Assembly: GCA_003427395.1 (NCBI GenBank)
Contig: BFEA01000202.1
Coordinates: forward strand, 186,153 to 235,115
DNA length: 48,963 nucleotides
From: Chara braunii
Lineage: Eukaryota > Streptophyta > Charophyceae > Charales > Characeae
Direction: 5' to 3'
A program made the translations under genes and the position numbers. Each line of letters begins with the position of its first letter. Position 1 is the first letter of the stretch. Below the pieces are notes generated by a model. The model ran no database searches. It saw only the letters and a program-made list of their open reading frames with translations, and was not told the origin of the DNA. Shown here piece by piece: positions 28,622 to 38,371 of this stretch.

Positions 28622-29697
28622 GAGATCAGCCTCTGATTGGCTGACCACTAATTAGTGTTGCCGGCAGCGGTGCCCAGGCCCTAAGTGAAGGCCGTGTGCT
28701 GCACACCGCTGCCACGCTCAAGAAGAGCGTTGAGATTTATTTATTTTATTATATTATGGGTCAGCCAATGATTGGCTGACCACTAATTAGTGTTGCGGGC
28801 AGCGGTGGCCAGGCCCTAAGCGAAGGCCGCGTGGTGCACACCGCTGCCACGCGCAAGCAGAGTGTTGAGATTTATTTTATTTTATTATATTATGGGTCAG
28901 CCACTGATTGGCTGACCACTAATTAATGCTGAGGGCAGCGGTGCCCAGACCCTAAGCGAAGGCCGCGTGCTGCACACCGCTACCACGCTCAAGGAGAGCG
29001 TTGAGATTTATTTTACTTCATTATATTATGGGTCAGCCTCTGATTGGNNNNNNNNNNNNNNNNNNNNNNNNNNNNNNNNNNNNNNNNNNNNNNNNNNNNN
29101 NNNNNNNNNNNNNNNNNNNNNNNNNNNNNNNNNNNNNNNNNNNNNNNNNNNNNNNNNNNNNNNNNNNNNNNNNNNNNNNNNNNNNNNNNNNNNNNNNNNN
29201 NNNNNNNNNNNNNNNNNNNNNNNNNNNNNNNNNNNNNNNNNNNNNNNNNNNNNNNNNNNNNNNNNNNNNNNNNNNNNNNNNNNNNNNNNNNNNNNNNNNN
29301 NNNNNNNNNNNNNNNNNNNNNNNNNNNNNNNNNNNNNNNNNNNNNNNNNNNNTTGCGGGCAGCGGTGCCCAGACCCCAAGTGAAGGCCGCGGGCTGCACA
29401 CCGCTACCACGCTCAAGGAGAGCGTTGAGATTTATTTTATTTTATTACGTTATGGGTCAGCCTCTTATTGGCTGACCACTAATTAGTGTTGCGGGTAGCG
29501 GTGCCCAGGCCCTGAGTGAAGGTCGTGTGCTGCACACCGCTGCCACGCTCAAGGCGCGTTGAGATTTATTTTATTTTATTATATTATGGGTCAGCCTCTG
29601 ATTGGCTGACCACTAATTCGTGTTGCGGGCAGCGGTGCTCAGACCCTAAGTGAAGGCCGCGTGCTGCGCACCGCTGCCACGCTCAAGGAGAGTGCCA
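28622..29697 (+). repeat. 136-bp satellite, ~8 monomers, two hairpins per monomer
   Basis: GGGTCAGCC anchors at 28758, 28894, 29030, 29454 and 29588, plus an initial unit at ~28622, give a 134-136-bp period. Each unit has a GGTCAGCC...GGCTGACC arm pair (perfect 10-bp stem GGTCAGCCAA/TTGGCTGACC at 28758-28781) and GCAGCGGTG...CACCGCTGC, followed by TTGAGATTTATTTTATTTTA. Ends near 29697. Interrupted by an N gap. Confidence 0.85.
29048..29352. other. Assembly gap (305 N) inside the satellite
   Basis: Ns begin within a 136-bp monomer and end within another. Distance between flanking anchors (29030 to 29454, 424 bp) is ~3.1 periods, so gap size is roughly but not exactly a whole number of monomers. 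Confidence 0.95.
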
Positions 29698-31282
29698 GAA
29701 GGCAGCGTGCCTGTGAGAATACCCCTTACTGTGTGAGTGTCAGTGAGCAAGAGGTAGGTTCCCTCGAATACAACACATGGTTGTTGGACTGAAAGCTGCC
29801 TCAAATAGGCTTTGATAACAGTGTGTTCTATTTGGGGGAAACGAAAATGGGCAAGACACAGACAAAGAGAGAGAGAGAGTGAGGAAGGGTGAGTAGAACA
29901 GTATGGCCCAAAAAGTGAGTGATTGAGCAAAACCGCGACAGGGAGAATTTTCATTTTCTGCACAGAGGGCAAGGATCTGGTGATGTATCTTTCCACCTTC
30001 TTGCTGCAGGTCCATTCACATTTCGTCATTTGGTGAGCAACCTGACAAATCCGCAGACAGTTCCACGATCTAGCTGCAGATTCATTCTAGCCTCTTCATT
30101 GGCGGGTGATTGCATCACAAGGCACGTAAGGCTTGGAATATGGTTATGCATCTTCCCATGTTCTGGCCGTGTTCACTTCAAATGGGCAGCAGCATCTGAC
30201 CGTGTACTAGTGGGAAATTCATTCTCATCTACACCCTTGCGTGGAGAGTGCATCTGGCCATGTTCAAGTAGGAAGTTCATCCTCATTTTAGAGGGCGGAT
30301 CTGGCCACGTCTGGGGGGGGGAAGAGGACAACATATGGAATGTATCTTCCCACGTTCTTGCTATAGATTCATTAAACTTATTGTCTAAACCTGAGGGGTG
30401 TTCTCACTTTTGTCTGAGCTCACTCGCCCCGTTTTTTACCATCATGACAGTGACTTTCTGTTGAAAATACCACGTGTCCTCTCACTAAACATAGAGGAAC
30501 GCTCAAACAAGTAGACTGGTCGCATGGTGATTGGAAAGCTGGCAGCGTGGGCAAATCCATGAAACTGTGAGTGAACATGGTCGGACACATGTCAACAGCA
30601 GGGACCCCTTGTAGGAAGCCGGTAGCTATGTTGCAAACTGTTTCCTTGTTTGCTCTTATGGAATTGCCAGCCTACTGCATTGACCCTCTCCGTATTAAGC
30701 TCAGCATATGGTCAAGCGGGCAATCGTTGGGCTTCATGCCTTTGCCACTGAGCAGCTAAAGCTTGGTAACACATGTGTGCCCTGTGGAGGGGTATGCAGG
30801 GAAGGAACATACTCTTGAGTCTGGGAACTTCAATCCCTCCTCACCAAAGTGGGTTTGGATTAGCAACTCTCTCTGCTACTGCGTAGACAGAGCAATCGGT
30901 TTTAGATTTAATAATGTTGAGCAGGACAGCTATGGCATTTGTCATCTTGTCCCGAAGAATCAATGCAGGGCAGAAGCAGTTGTGCATCATATCAGTGGAC
31001 ACCACCTCTTGCGTGCACGCTGATTGGTCAGACTTCTTCCTTAAGGCTATGGTTGCCATTTACCTGTAGACTAAATGGCAGCAAACTCTGGTTTGCTCAC
31101 TGTCTCGTGATTCAGAGCAAACGAAAACAAGAGGGAGAGAGAAAAGTTGGGAAGTTGAAAACTGGGCCATCAGTAAGAATTTCCTCTGGATGCAAGTTGT
31201 AAAATAAAAAATATATTGATTTTCGCATGACATTTTGAGGCAAGGACTAATTTACAAATATATTTCACAATTCTGGCTGCGC
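29698..31282. other. No gene recognised
   Basis: Contains loosely repeated phrases such as CTTCCCACGTTCTTGCT/CTTTCCACCTTCTTGCT and GGCCATGTTC around 29980-30370, and ORFs up to ~180 codons (29919-30464) with no recognised domain. I do not support a gene. Confidence 0.4.
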
Positions 31283-31470
31283 ATCGAAGATCGGACTCTA
31301 CATGGTCAATGGGGACATGGAAATGCACACTTTGACCGCTCAGATTTTCGCTCGGCCAATATTTAGACATAATGAAAAATTATAGCGTGCCAGCAAACTT
31401 CTCGGGTTTGCGGTTTCTGGTTTACTACCACATGCTTGCTGCACCCCTGTGCTGTATTTGAACAGGGAGT
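31283..31470 (+). repeat. Direct repeat copy A (~190 bp)
   Basis: Matches 32075-32262: GATCGGACT, TTGACCGCTCAGATTTTCG versus CTCACCGTTCCGATCTTTC, ACATAATGAAAAATTA, CCACATGCT and GCTGTATTTGAACAGGG versus GCTGTATTCGAGCAGGG. The two copies bracket the CCCTGT array. Confidence 0.65.
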
Positions 31471-31835
31471 GAGCAGATTGCACCCTTGTCCTATATTCGA
31501 ACAGGGAGTATGCAGACTCCACCCCTGTGTTGTATATGAATTGGGGCCACACTAGGCGGCACCCTGTGTTCTTGTTCGAACAGGGGTGCAGTTTTGAGTG
31601 GATCTAGTACTGATAGCAATCCAGGCATGAGCAGGGACAAAGCAACACTACAACCCAGTGTTTTGTTTGAACATGGAGTGGGCAGCGACACACCCTTGTG
31701 TTTTATTCGAACAGGGACAAAGCAACACTTCAACCCTGTGTTTTGTATGAACGGGAATGGACAGTAGTGATACACCCCTATGTTCTGTTTGAGCAGGGGC
31801 TATGTAGAGCTGCACCCGCATGCTATTTGGTCGGG
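31441..31835 (+). repeat. Array of CCCTGT...ACAGGG hairpin-like units (~9)
   Basis: Units of the form CACCCCTGTG-(TTNTATT)-CGAACAGGG occur near 31443, 31482, 31520, 31561, 31655, 31690, 31735, 31772 and 31813. Several arms pair exactly: CCCTGT/ACAGGG (31445, 31562), CCCC/GGGG (31773) and CCCG/CGGG (31815). Others have decayed. Spacers carry AAAGCAACAC-type repeats. Non-coding. Confidence 0.65.
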
Positions 31836-32074
31836 CACATATGAAGAACATGAGACAACAATCGTAGAGACAATAGACATCAGTAGGATACGAAAACAGC
31901 AAGATACAGAAATGCTCTGCAAACAGCAGTTCGTCGGTTACAATGTGGAGAATGCAAAGATACATTTCCAGCAGGTTTTGACTCGGTCTGAGCAAGTTTC
32001 AAAATAAGGGCGACTTCCGTACGGGATTTGAACATAAAGATGAGTTAATAATTATCATTCTTAAAACGTTGCTC

Positions 32075-32262
32075 GGATCAAAGATCGGACTTCACTGGGA
32101 TCTTGGGGACTTTGAAACGGACGATCTCACCGTTCCGATCTTTCTTCTGACGAAAATCGAACATAATGAAAAATTAATGTGCGCGTACGATTTTCTTGGG
32201 TATACGGTTTTGGTTCGCTGCCACATGCTACTGCAACACTATGCTGTATTCGAGCAGGGGAA
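32075..32262 (+). repeat. Direct repeat copy B with inner hairpin
   Basis: Second copy of 31283-31470. AAAGATCGGA (~32090) and TCCGATCTTT (~32136) are complementary arms within the copy; the equivalent arms are decayed in copy A. Confidence 0.65.
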
Positions 32263-32385
32263 ACGAACGCAACAGGTAGCAGAGATAGACTCTGCAGACT
32301 CAACAGACCCAGTTTCAAACCCAACAGACTTAATCCGGACTCGCCAGACTCTGCAGAAGATTAGCAGATTTAGCAGACTTTGAAC

Positions 32386-32836
32386 TGCAGATTCAGTAAG
32401 CTCAGTACAGACTCAGTGAGCTCAGTGCAGACTCAGCAAGCTCAGTACAGACTCAACAAGCTCAGTACAGACTCAATGTGCTCAGTGCAGACTCAGCAAG
32501 CTCAGTACAGACTCAGTGTGCTCAGTGCAGACTCAGCAAGCTCAGTACAGACTCAGTGTGCTTAGTGAAGACTCAGTAAGCTCAGTACAGACTCAGTGAG
32601 CTCATGCAGACTCAGTGAGCTCAGTGCAGACTCAACAAAGTACAAATTCGACAAGTTCAGTGCAGACTCAGTGAGAGCAGTGCAGACTCAACAAGCTCAG
32701 TACAGACTCAGTGAGCTCGGTGAGCTCAGTGCAGACTTAACAAGCTCAGTACAGACTCAACAAGCTCAATGCAGATCCAGTAAGCTCAGTACAGACTCAG
32801 TAAGCTCAGTGCAGATTCAGCATACTCCGCAGTGGA
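32386..32836 (+). repeat. 20-bp minisatellite (CAGACTCAGYRAGCTCAGTR), ~22 units
   Basis: Near-perfect 20-bp period: CAGACTCAGTGAGCTCAGTG, CAGACTCAGCAAGCTCAGTA and so on. Units ending AGTA and AGTG partly alternate (40-bp dimers), with local slips at ~32605, ~32637 and ~32718. TGAGCTCA within the unit is palindromic. Open frames here (repeating TQQAQYR) result from the period and are not genes. Confidence 0.9.
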
Positions 32837-33009
32837 CTCGACATCAGATCCAACAACATACTCAGTAATAAACTCAATCTCAGATTCAGCGACATACTCA
32901 GTTATGCACTTTGTGACAAGCTCAATTTTCCAGTAGACTCAATTTCTCCGCAGACTCTTTCTGAACTCAGCCGACTCATTCTGAACATAGCAGACCTTTT
33001 TTTTTTTTT

Positions 33010-33290
33010 ACAGTTCCAGTAAGTTCAGTGAGATCAATTTCATCTCTTCAGGTTCAGTTCAATTTTCAGTAAGTTCAAAGAGATCAGTCTCATCTCTTCA
33101 AGTTCAACTCAGTTCCGGTAAGTTCAGTGAGATCATTTTCAGTTTCATCTCTTTGAGTTCAATTCAGCTTTAGTTAATTCATTTCAGATTCAAAGAGATC
33201 AGATCAGCTTCAATGAATTCTTTTCAGATTCAAAGAGATCAGATCAGTGTCAGTTAGTTCAATTCTCAGTCTCAGTGAGTTCAGATCAAG
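33010..33290 (+). repeat. Imperfect ~65-75-bp repeat with AGAGAT/ATCTCT arms
   Basis: TTCAGTGAGATCA, TTTCATCTCTTC and GTTCAGTTCA phrases recur at ~33020, ~33075, ~33130, ~33190 and ~33230. Inner arms AAGAGATCA...TCATCTCTT are complementary in the unit at ~33078-33101. Divergence rises to the right. Confidence 0.55.
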
Positions 33291-33350
33291 TGAAAATTTA
33301 TCGATGATCTTAATTCACTCTCAGCAGGTCTTATTCTCAGGGGACATAAC

Positions 33351-33590
33351 GCTGGTCACAGCGGGCAGTTCCGGTGACAGTAGCGGCGGTGCTGGCCACA
33401 ACGGGAGGTCCCAGTGGTAGCAGCGACGATGCTGGTCATAGCGGGCAGTTCCGGTGACAGCAGCGATAATGCTGGCCATAGCGGGAGGTCCCGGTGGTAG
33501 CAGCAACGATGCTGGTCACTGCAGGCAATCCCGGAGACAGCAGCAATAATGTTGGTCATAGCGGGTTTTCCTAGTGACAGAAGCAACAGT
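33351..33590 (+). repeat. 40-bp minisatellite, exactly 6 units
   Basis: Units start at 33351, 33391, 33431, 33471, 33511 and 33551, each beginning G(C/T)TGG(T/C)CA. Odd units 1 and 3 contain GGGCAGTTCCGGTGACAG and even units 2 and 4 contain GGGAGGTCCC(A/G)GTGGTAG, showing an 80-bp higher-order repeat. Units 5 and 6 are more diverged. Confidence 0.9.
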
Positions 33591-34311
33591 TATGTCGCAG
33601 CAAGTGTTCTCGGTGACGTCAGTGCACAACAAGACTGATTAGGTGATAAGTGAGCAACTTTAAAATCAGCGAGCATCCGAGTATAGCAGACTCAAGGCAA
33701 GAGTTTATTGGGCACGACAAACATATGGAAAAGAGCATACTCAAGACTTGAGTACAATCACCAGATACATACCGCAGCAGATCTTCTCAAGATGTACTTG
33801 GACGTGGTGTCAGATGCTCTAAGAGATCGAGATTGAGGTTGAAAGTGAGAGGGGAGAGTGAGGGCACAAACACTGAGCACTGACCATGTCCTTGTCATTA
33901 TACTCTTGAGATGATACGAGCTCTCACTTTTCCCTCATTCATCTTGTCTTTGCCTTGAGTCAGTCAGTCTTNATTATCTCTTCTGACATTACTTGATGAT
34001 TGTATTTCCTTGCTGATCATGTCACAGTTCTCAATCCCCTAAATTGACATCTTGATACACACATGGCATGTTTAATTTAATTTTTATTATCTGCATTATC
34101 ATTGCTGTTCCGAATCACAATTAAAGATTCCTAAGATCGGGGTCCGGCGAAGACCGCAATTGAAGGGTTTCGCTTGAAGCCGGGCGCACACAACAGGAAG
34201 GGATTTGCTTTATTTAATTTATTTTATTTATTGCAATCACATCCAAAATCCTGCGTGATAGCCTGTTGGCTTTCCGGTCGCCTGAAGCGGTCTGACTGGA
34301 AAAAAGTGCGA
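33591..34311. other. No gene recognised; one ambiguous base
   Basis: Single N at 33972. Sequence is otherwise unremarkable. AT-rich TTTAATTTAATTTTTATTAT and TTATTTAATTTATTTTATTT tracts flank 34070-34240. Confidence 0.4.
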
Positions 34312-34463
34312 CAGCGGGACCGTCTGGTATCCAGCCCGATGAACAGGAGGAGAGTGACTGGACCAACCCTGAGGACGTCCATAGACAGAGTGGGGGGACT
34401 GACCTTTGCGAGGTTGGCGAGAGGAGGATTTTTGGGGCCCTTATGGGAGCCCCGCTGAGCGAG
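34312..34463 (+). repeat. Extra copy of the hAT tail segment
   Basis: About 150 bp matches 34967-35119 with ~10 differences (GCGGGACCGTCTGGTATCCA / GCGGGACCGTTTGGTATCCA through CTTATGGGAGCCCCGCTG). In frame it reads EESDWTNPEDVHRQSGG. Both copies keep the reading frame, consistent with a once-coding tail. It lies upstream of the dimerisation fragment, so order is scrambled or duplicated. Confidence 0.75.
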
Positions 34464-34499
34464 ACAGGCCTGGTAGCCCCACCCCCCCCTTCCGTCAGG

Positions 34500-35130
34500 A
34501 GTTGCACAGGACGTGCATAAGTCTGCGCCCTTTGTGGGATGTACATGTAGACATGCTTTTGTTCTCCGGAGAGGAATTGGGACGTCCACAAGGGTGTGCA
34601 CATAAAGGAGCGAAATAGGCTTGAGTTTTAAAAGGTCACCAAGTTGCTTGAGATCTCAGCCAATGTGTGCCTTCCTGCACACCGCAGGTTGGCTGTGGTT
34701 TTGCTCTACCGTGGACAGCGAACGAGTCCCTGCTTGACGTTGAGGGGGGCATATGGATGCAGGCGTCGTGGGAGCAGACGGATGAGGGGATGGGACAGGA
34801 GGAGCATGAGCGGCAGGCACGTTCGTGGCGGAGAGACCCATGCGGGTCCAAGCCACCTCCCGGTGGCGTTGCAAACATTTTCTGTACTCTGGCGGAGATG
34901 TTGAGGCCATACCCTCGAGATGACAACAACGACTTTTTTGAGGGTCAGGCTGAGGAGAGACACCGTGCGGGACCGTTTGGTATCCAGCCCGATAAACAGG
35001 AGGAGAGTGATTGGACCAACCCTGAGAACGTCCATAGACAGAGTGGGGGGGCTGACCTTTTCGAGGTTGGCGAAAGGAGGATTTTTGGGGCTCTTATGGG
35101 AGCCCCGCTGCGCGAGAGATTACGAACCTC
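34500..35130 (+). pseudogene. hAT transposase C-terminus: dimerisation signature and acidic tail
   Basis: From 34563 the frame reads SPERNWDVHKGVHIKERNR, LEF, then TAA (34629-34631), then KVTKLLEISANV. This is the conserved ERNW...KxRNRL...NxRL signature of the hAT dimerisation domain; an upstream in-frame TAG lies within 34551-34556. After a frame change, 34667-35155 is open for 162 codons (NESLLDVEGGIW, SWRRDPCGSKPPPGG, LRPYPRDDNNDFFEG, EESDWTNPENVHRQSGG). Near-duplicate of 26566-26960, sharing a stop at the same codon. The ERNW end matches the minus-strand copy at 38372-38430. Catalytic domain missing. Confidence 0.7.
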
Positions 35131-35599
35131 CATATGGGCAAGAACACTCACATAGACTTGAGTCGCCCGACAGTGCTATGGTCACCCCGAGACACACTCT
35201 CACCTGGGAGAGGACCTAGATCGCCAAATTCGTTGAACCCTAGTCAGGTACCCTGTTGCACAGGTTGGTGAGGGGACCAGGCAGAGGTTGGAGCTGTTGC
35301 ACTTACCGGGCGAGGGCGGACAGAGAGACAGAGAGGATCCCACTCACTTGGATGGTGGTTGTGGGGGCACAGAGGCAAAGGGGCATGACAGAGAGGAGGC
35401 CATTAGTTGGATGGTCGTGGAGGGGGGCACAAGCGGTGACGCCTAGCCATGAGGGGATGTCTGTGCATGGTGGTGGAGGGTTCAACGAATTTGGCGATCT
35501 GGGTCCGCTCCCATGTGAGATCGTGTCTCGGGGTAACCATAGCACTACCAGGCGACTCAAGCCTATGTGAGTGTTCCTGACCATATGGAGGTTCGTAAT
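35119..35599. repeat. Fold-back: 123-bp inverted repeats around a 235-bp centre
   Basis: 35119-35241 (ATTACGAACCTCCATATGG ... TTCGTTGAACCCT) is ~88-90% complementary to 35477-35599 by eye. The centre (35242-35476) contains a partial duplication, GACAGAGAGGATCCCACTCA / GACAGAGAGGAGGCCATTAG, each followed by TTGGATGGT. A transcript would form a long hairpin. It may be a fold-back/MITE-type element abutting the hAT tail; no target duplication was identified. Confidence 0.75.
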
Positions 35600-36455
35600 T
35601 TGAACTGAGAAATGAGATTAATTATTGTAAGATGGAAACGCGGGGTATCTGGACTTCGTCGAGGCTATGGTGAGATGCGAAAATGGATAAGTGACCTTTC
35701 ATAATTTTGGCGGCATTTGGTGAATTATTCGCTCAATAAAGAAATCATAGAATCATGTGACCGCCGATGGTTGACTGATGGGGTGAGTGCGATTTGCATT
35801 TGTCCGTCAAACTAAATAGTGGAGTAGAATCACGTCGAGTGTCAGGCCATGTAGTGGGTTTTAGAAATGTCGGGAAAAGTATTGGATGTGAGAAAATAAT
35901 AAGTGAGAGATGCAGAGTTCGAGATTACCAAACACCCAGAAGGCGGCCGAGGGATTTATTGTTTGCCAACTCTGCACAACGTGCTCCTCAGGAAATTGAT
36001 AATATAAATTGGGCCACAGGGAAACTTGGTTCGGGATAACTTCGATACCAGGCCGTTGCATATTTCGACAACACGGTTTAGCGCCCCACGCTGTTAGACT
36101 TCCGAGCCTAGTCGACCCTTCCACGGGTTCCCATTTGGCTCAACCCCGCCCAAGTACTTGCCAAGCGCACGGCCTTTTGTCACAGGTTCACCCCCACCTG
36201 GTGCTTTGAGGTGGATGGGGGTGGGTAGTCAAGCAAGAGGGCTTTGACATTGGGGGATCTAGCTCAACTCTCTCGCTAGGTAGGTCGTCTCGCTGATCTA
36301 GGCAAGCATTCGTTCTAGATTCCTCATTGTGTTAGAAGGCAATTGGTCCTTCCAATGCACAAACGTTCTAGGGAGTTCGTTGAGAGTTCTTTTTCCTTTG
36401 TGCACACGCCAAGCGTCCTCCTTAGGCCATACATCCATTACCTAGGTAAAGAGTT
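35600..36455. other. No gene recognised
   Basis: Short frames only. No repeat or RNA gene seen apart from the tRNA-like segment that follows. Confidence 0.4.
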
Positions 36456-36530
36456 TAGTGGCACTCGGGGGGTAGAGCACTCGCCCCTCAGCTTAGGGCC
36501 GCCGACTAATCCATGCGACTCTTCATGGCA
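36456..36530 (+). other. tRNA-like segment (possible SINE head)
   Basis: AGTGGCACTCGGGGGGTAGA followed by GCACTCGCCCCTCAGCTTAG and GGCCGCC resembles a tRNA 5-prime half: D-arm with GGGGGTAGAGC and an anticodon-arm-like GCCC...GGGC. The expected T-arm/B-box (GGTTCGANNCC) is not present; the region reads CGACTAATCCATGCGACTC. A functional tRNA is therefore unlikely. A tRNA-derived SINE remnant is possible. Confidence 0.3.
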
Positions 36531-36609
36531 TTACTAGGGCGGCCCGTTGTTCCCAACCTCTTGCCAATCTAAGTGCTCTCATCCTATGAACTTTGCACTC
36601 GTCATTCTT

Positions 36610-36961
36610 TGACAAACGACCATTTCGTCAAAATGGACATTTTTTATTTTTGAACGCAATTGAAACTGAGTTTTTTGGGCGAAAACTCGTCAAAATTTGT
36701 TGTTCCTAAGGGTCCGGCGTTTGTAAAACGCTGGACCCCTTGGTTGTACATGGACCTAGTTTGAGACCAAGTAACTCCAAGCAGTACTGCCTGGAGGTAC
36801 TTGGTCTCAAGCTAGGTCCATGTACAGCCAGGGGGTCCAGCGTTTTACAAACGCCGGACCCTCAGGAACAACAAATTTTGACGAGTTTTCGGTCAAAAAA
36901 CTCGGTTTCAATTTTGTTCAAAAAAAAAGGGATGTCCATTTTGACGAAATGGCAGTTGACA
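36610..36961. mobile_element. ~350-bp near-perfect palindrome (hairpin MITE-like)
   Basis: Arms pair from CCATTTCGTCAAAATGGACA (36620) with its complement ending at 36952, through GTCCGGCGTTTGTAAAACGC / GCGTTTTACAAACGCCGGAC and CATGGACCTAG / CTAGGTCCATG, to the centre GCAGTACTGC (36781-36790) with no spacer. Imperfect pairing extends to TGACAAACG / the complement of CAGTTGACA at the outer ends. It has no ORF of its own. Such elements are typical small-RNA-producing MITEs (family knowledge). No target duplication was resolved. Confidence 0.8.
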
Positions 36962-38371
36962 TACCTCGTTCCATTGTTTGTCTATACACTCCTTATTCTT
37001 TTCGGGGCCCCACCCACACCCTCATAGGACTATGTTGTCCTTTCATTCATCCAATATTCTTGCCGACATCCAACCTTTTTGTACCTTCTTTCATCCAAAG
37101 GGGAACAACGCACAAGAAATGCTTATCCATGGGCGAGGGTTACATTCACAACCCATTCTCACTTCTTCCCCTCTCACCACCCAGCCTCACCGGGCGCCAT
37201 CGTGCACAAAGCACTTCAACGAGTTAGTCACTTTCACATCAACACAGTATAGGAACAAGCACAACGCCCATTTGAGGTCAACACATAATCCCTTCCTCAT
37301 ATTTATTCTCTTTCAAGTTCCTTCTTCCTTTTCCTTTCTTTGTCACGGCTGTCCGCTTTTCCTCATCCATCCATTAGCTTGGAGTGTTGTTGTGTTCGGC
37401 AGCAACAAATTACTCTTCCAAAAGATGTTGCGGTTTATTCTGAGTTGCCATTGCTAAGGCTTTCAAGATACTTGTTACTGGCTCTGTACCCGGTGGCTGT
37501 TGCCTGGGATAAAGACGCTCGTGGGAAGTTCATTGTTGATGCGACTTGGGGGAAGGTTGCCCGTCACGGGGGTGTTACTCTGCATTCTGACTGTGTTTTG
37601 ATCGTTTGCACTCCGCATTGGCTGCACCTTGTTGAGTTGTTGCGCAAACACCATTGCTGCACTTGCTGTGCGGAAAGGTGGCCTATGCTTTTTGCCATAC
37701 GCATTAGTACAGTGTCTAATTGTTCCATGCGACTGTTGGGGATGCTGTGAACTTGATGTGCACGCACGTTGGGTCCCGTTGTGTTACCTTTTTCCTTCGT
37801 TATTTAACCGCGGTGCATCTAATACGAACTGCTACTACAAATGATTGCTGTATAGACAGGCTGACTTAGTTTAAGGAGGTTTGCATTACTTTCAGATTGA
37901 GTACAAGGGCGTGCTCAATTGAACCACAGGCCTTGTGGACCGTGTACTAGCAGTTTGGTTTAAGATAATGATACAACGATTTGAAGGAGTGGCCAGGTTC
38001 TATACACCAGTTATTGCTGCGCTTTGGAGGTTCGCCCGGGAGATGGTACGTTGCATTCCGGTCGTACATTGACCGACTTCGCTGCGTTAATTGGCTGCCA
38101 TTGCGGGACCCTCAAGCGATTGAAGGCAACAAGTCCCTCTCCTGAGAGTTGAGTCTGTCCCATTCTTGTATCTGGAGCGTCTGAAACCCCCCCTTCTGTC
38201 CTTCTTACTCTAAGTCTAGTCTGAGGTTATGAGAGGAAGGCGGCAGGCGTAGGACCACAGCAAGACCTTGTGGGAGGTCAGCCCACCGATTGTGGGAGCT
38301 CTGCGGGAGCCCAGGTGGGGTTCTGGAGGCACGGAACACTCAGGTATAATCTCGCTTACTCGTGTGATCTC
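36962..38371. other. No gene recognised
   Basis: Plus-strand open frames at 36978-37457 and 37340-37750 (136 codons, includes VAWDKDARGKFIVDATWGKV) have protein-like composition but no family motif I can name. The rest is unremarkable. A decayed transposon ORF is possible. Confidence 0.35.

Noticed and set aside
28967-29486. Frames of 117-161 codons across the N gap
   Set aside because: Most of the predicted protein is unknown sequence; flanks are satellite monomers.
29919-30464. 181-codon plus-strand frame
   Set aside because: No recognisable domain or start context, and composition resembles the surrounding non-coding repeats.
32380-32868. Plus-strand frames with repeating TQQAQYRL-type sequence
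   Set aside because: Artefact of the 20-bp minisatellite, which lacks stops; no start context or homology.
36456-36530. A functional tRNA gene
   Set aside because: T-arm/B-box and acceptor pairing are missing; kept only as a tRNA-like remnant.
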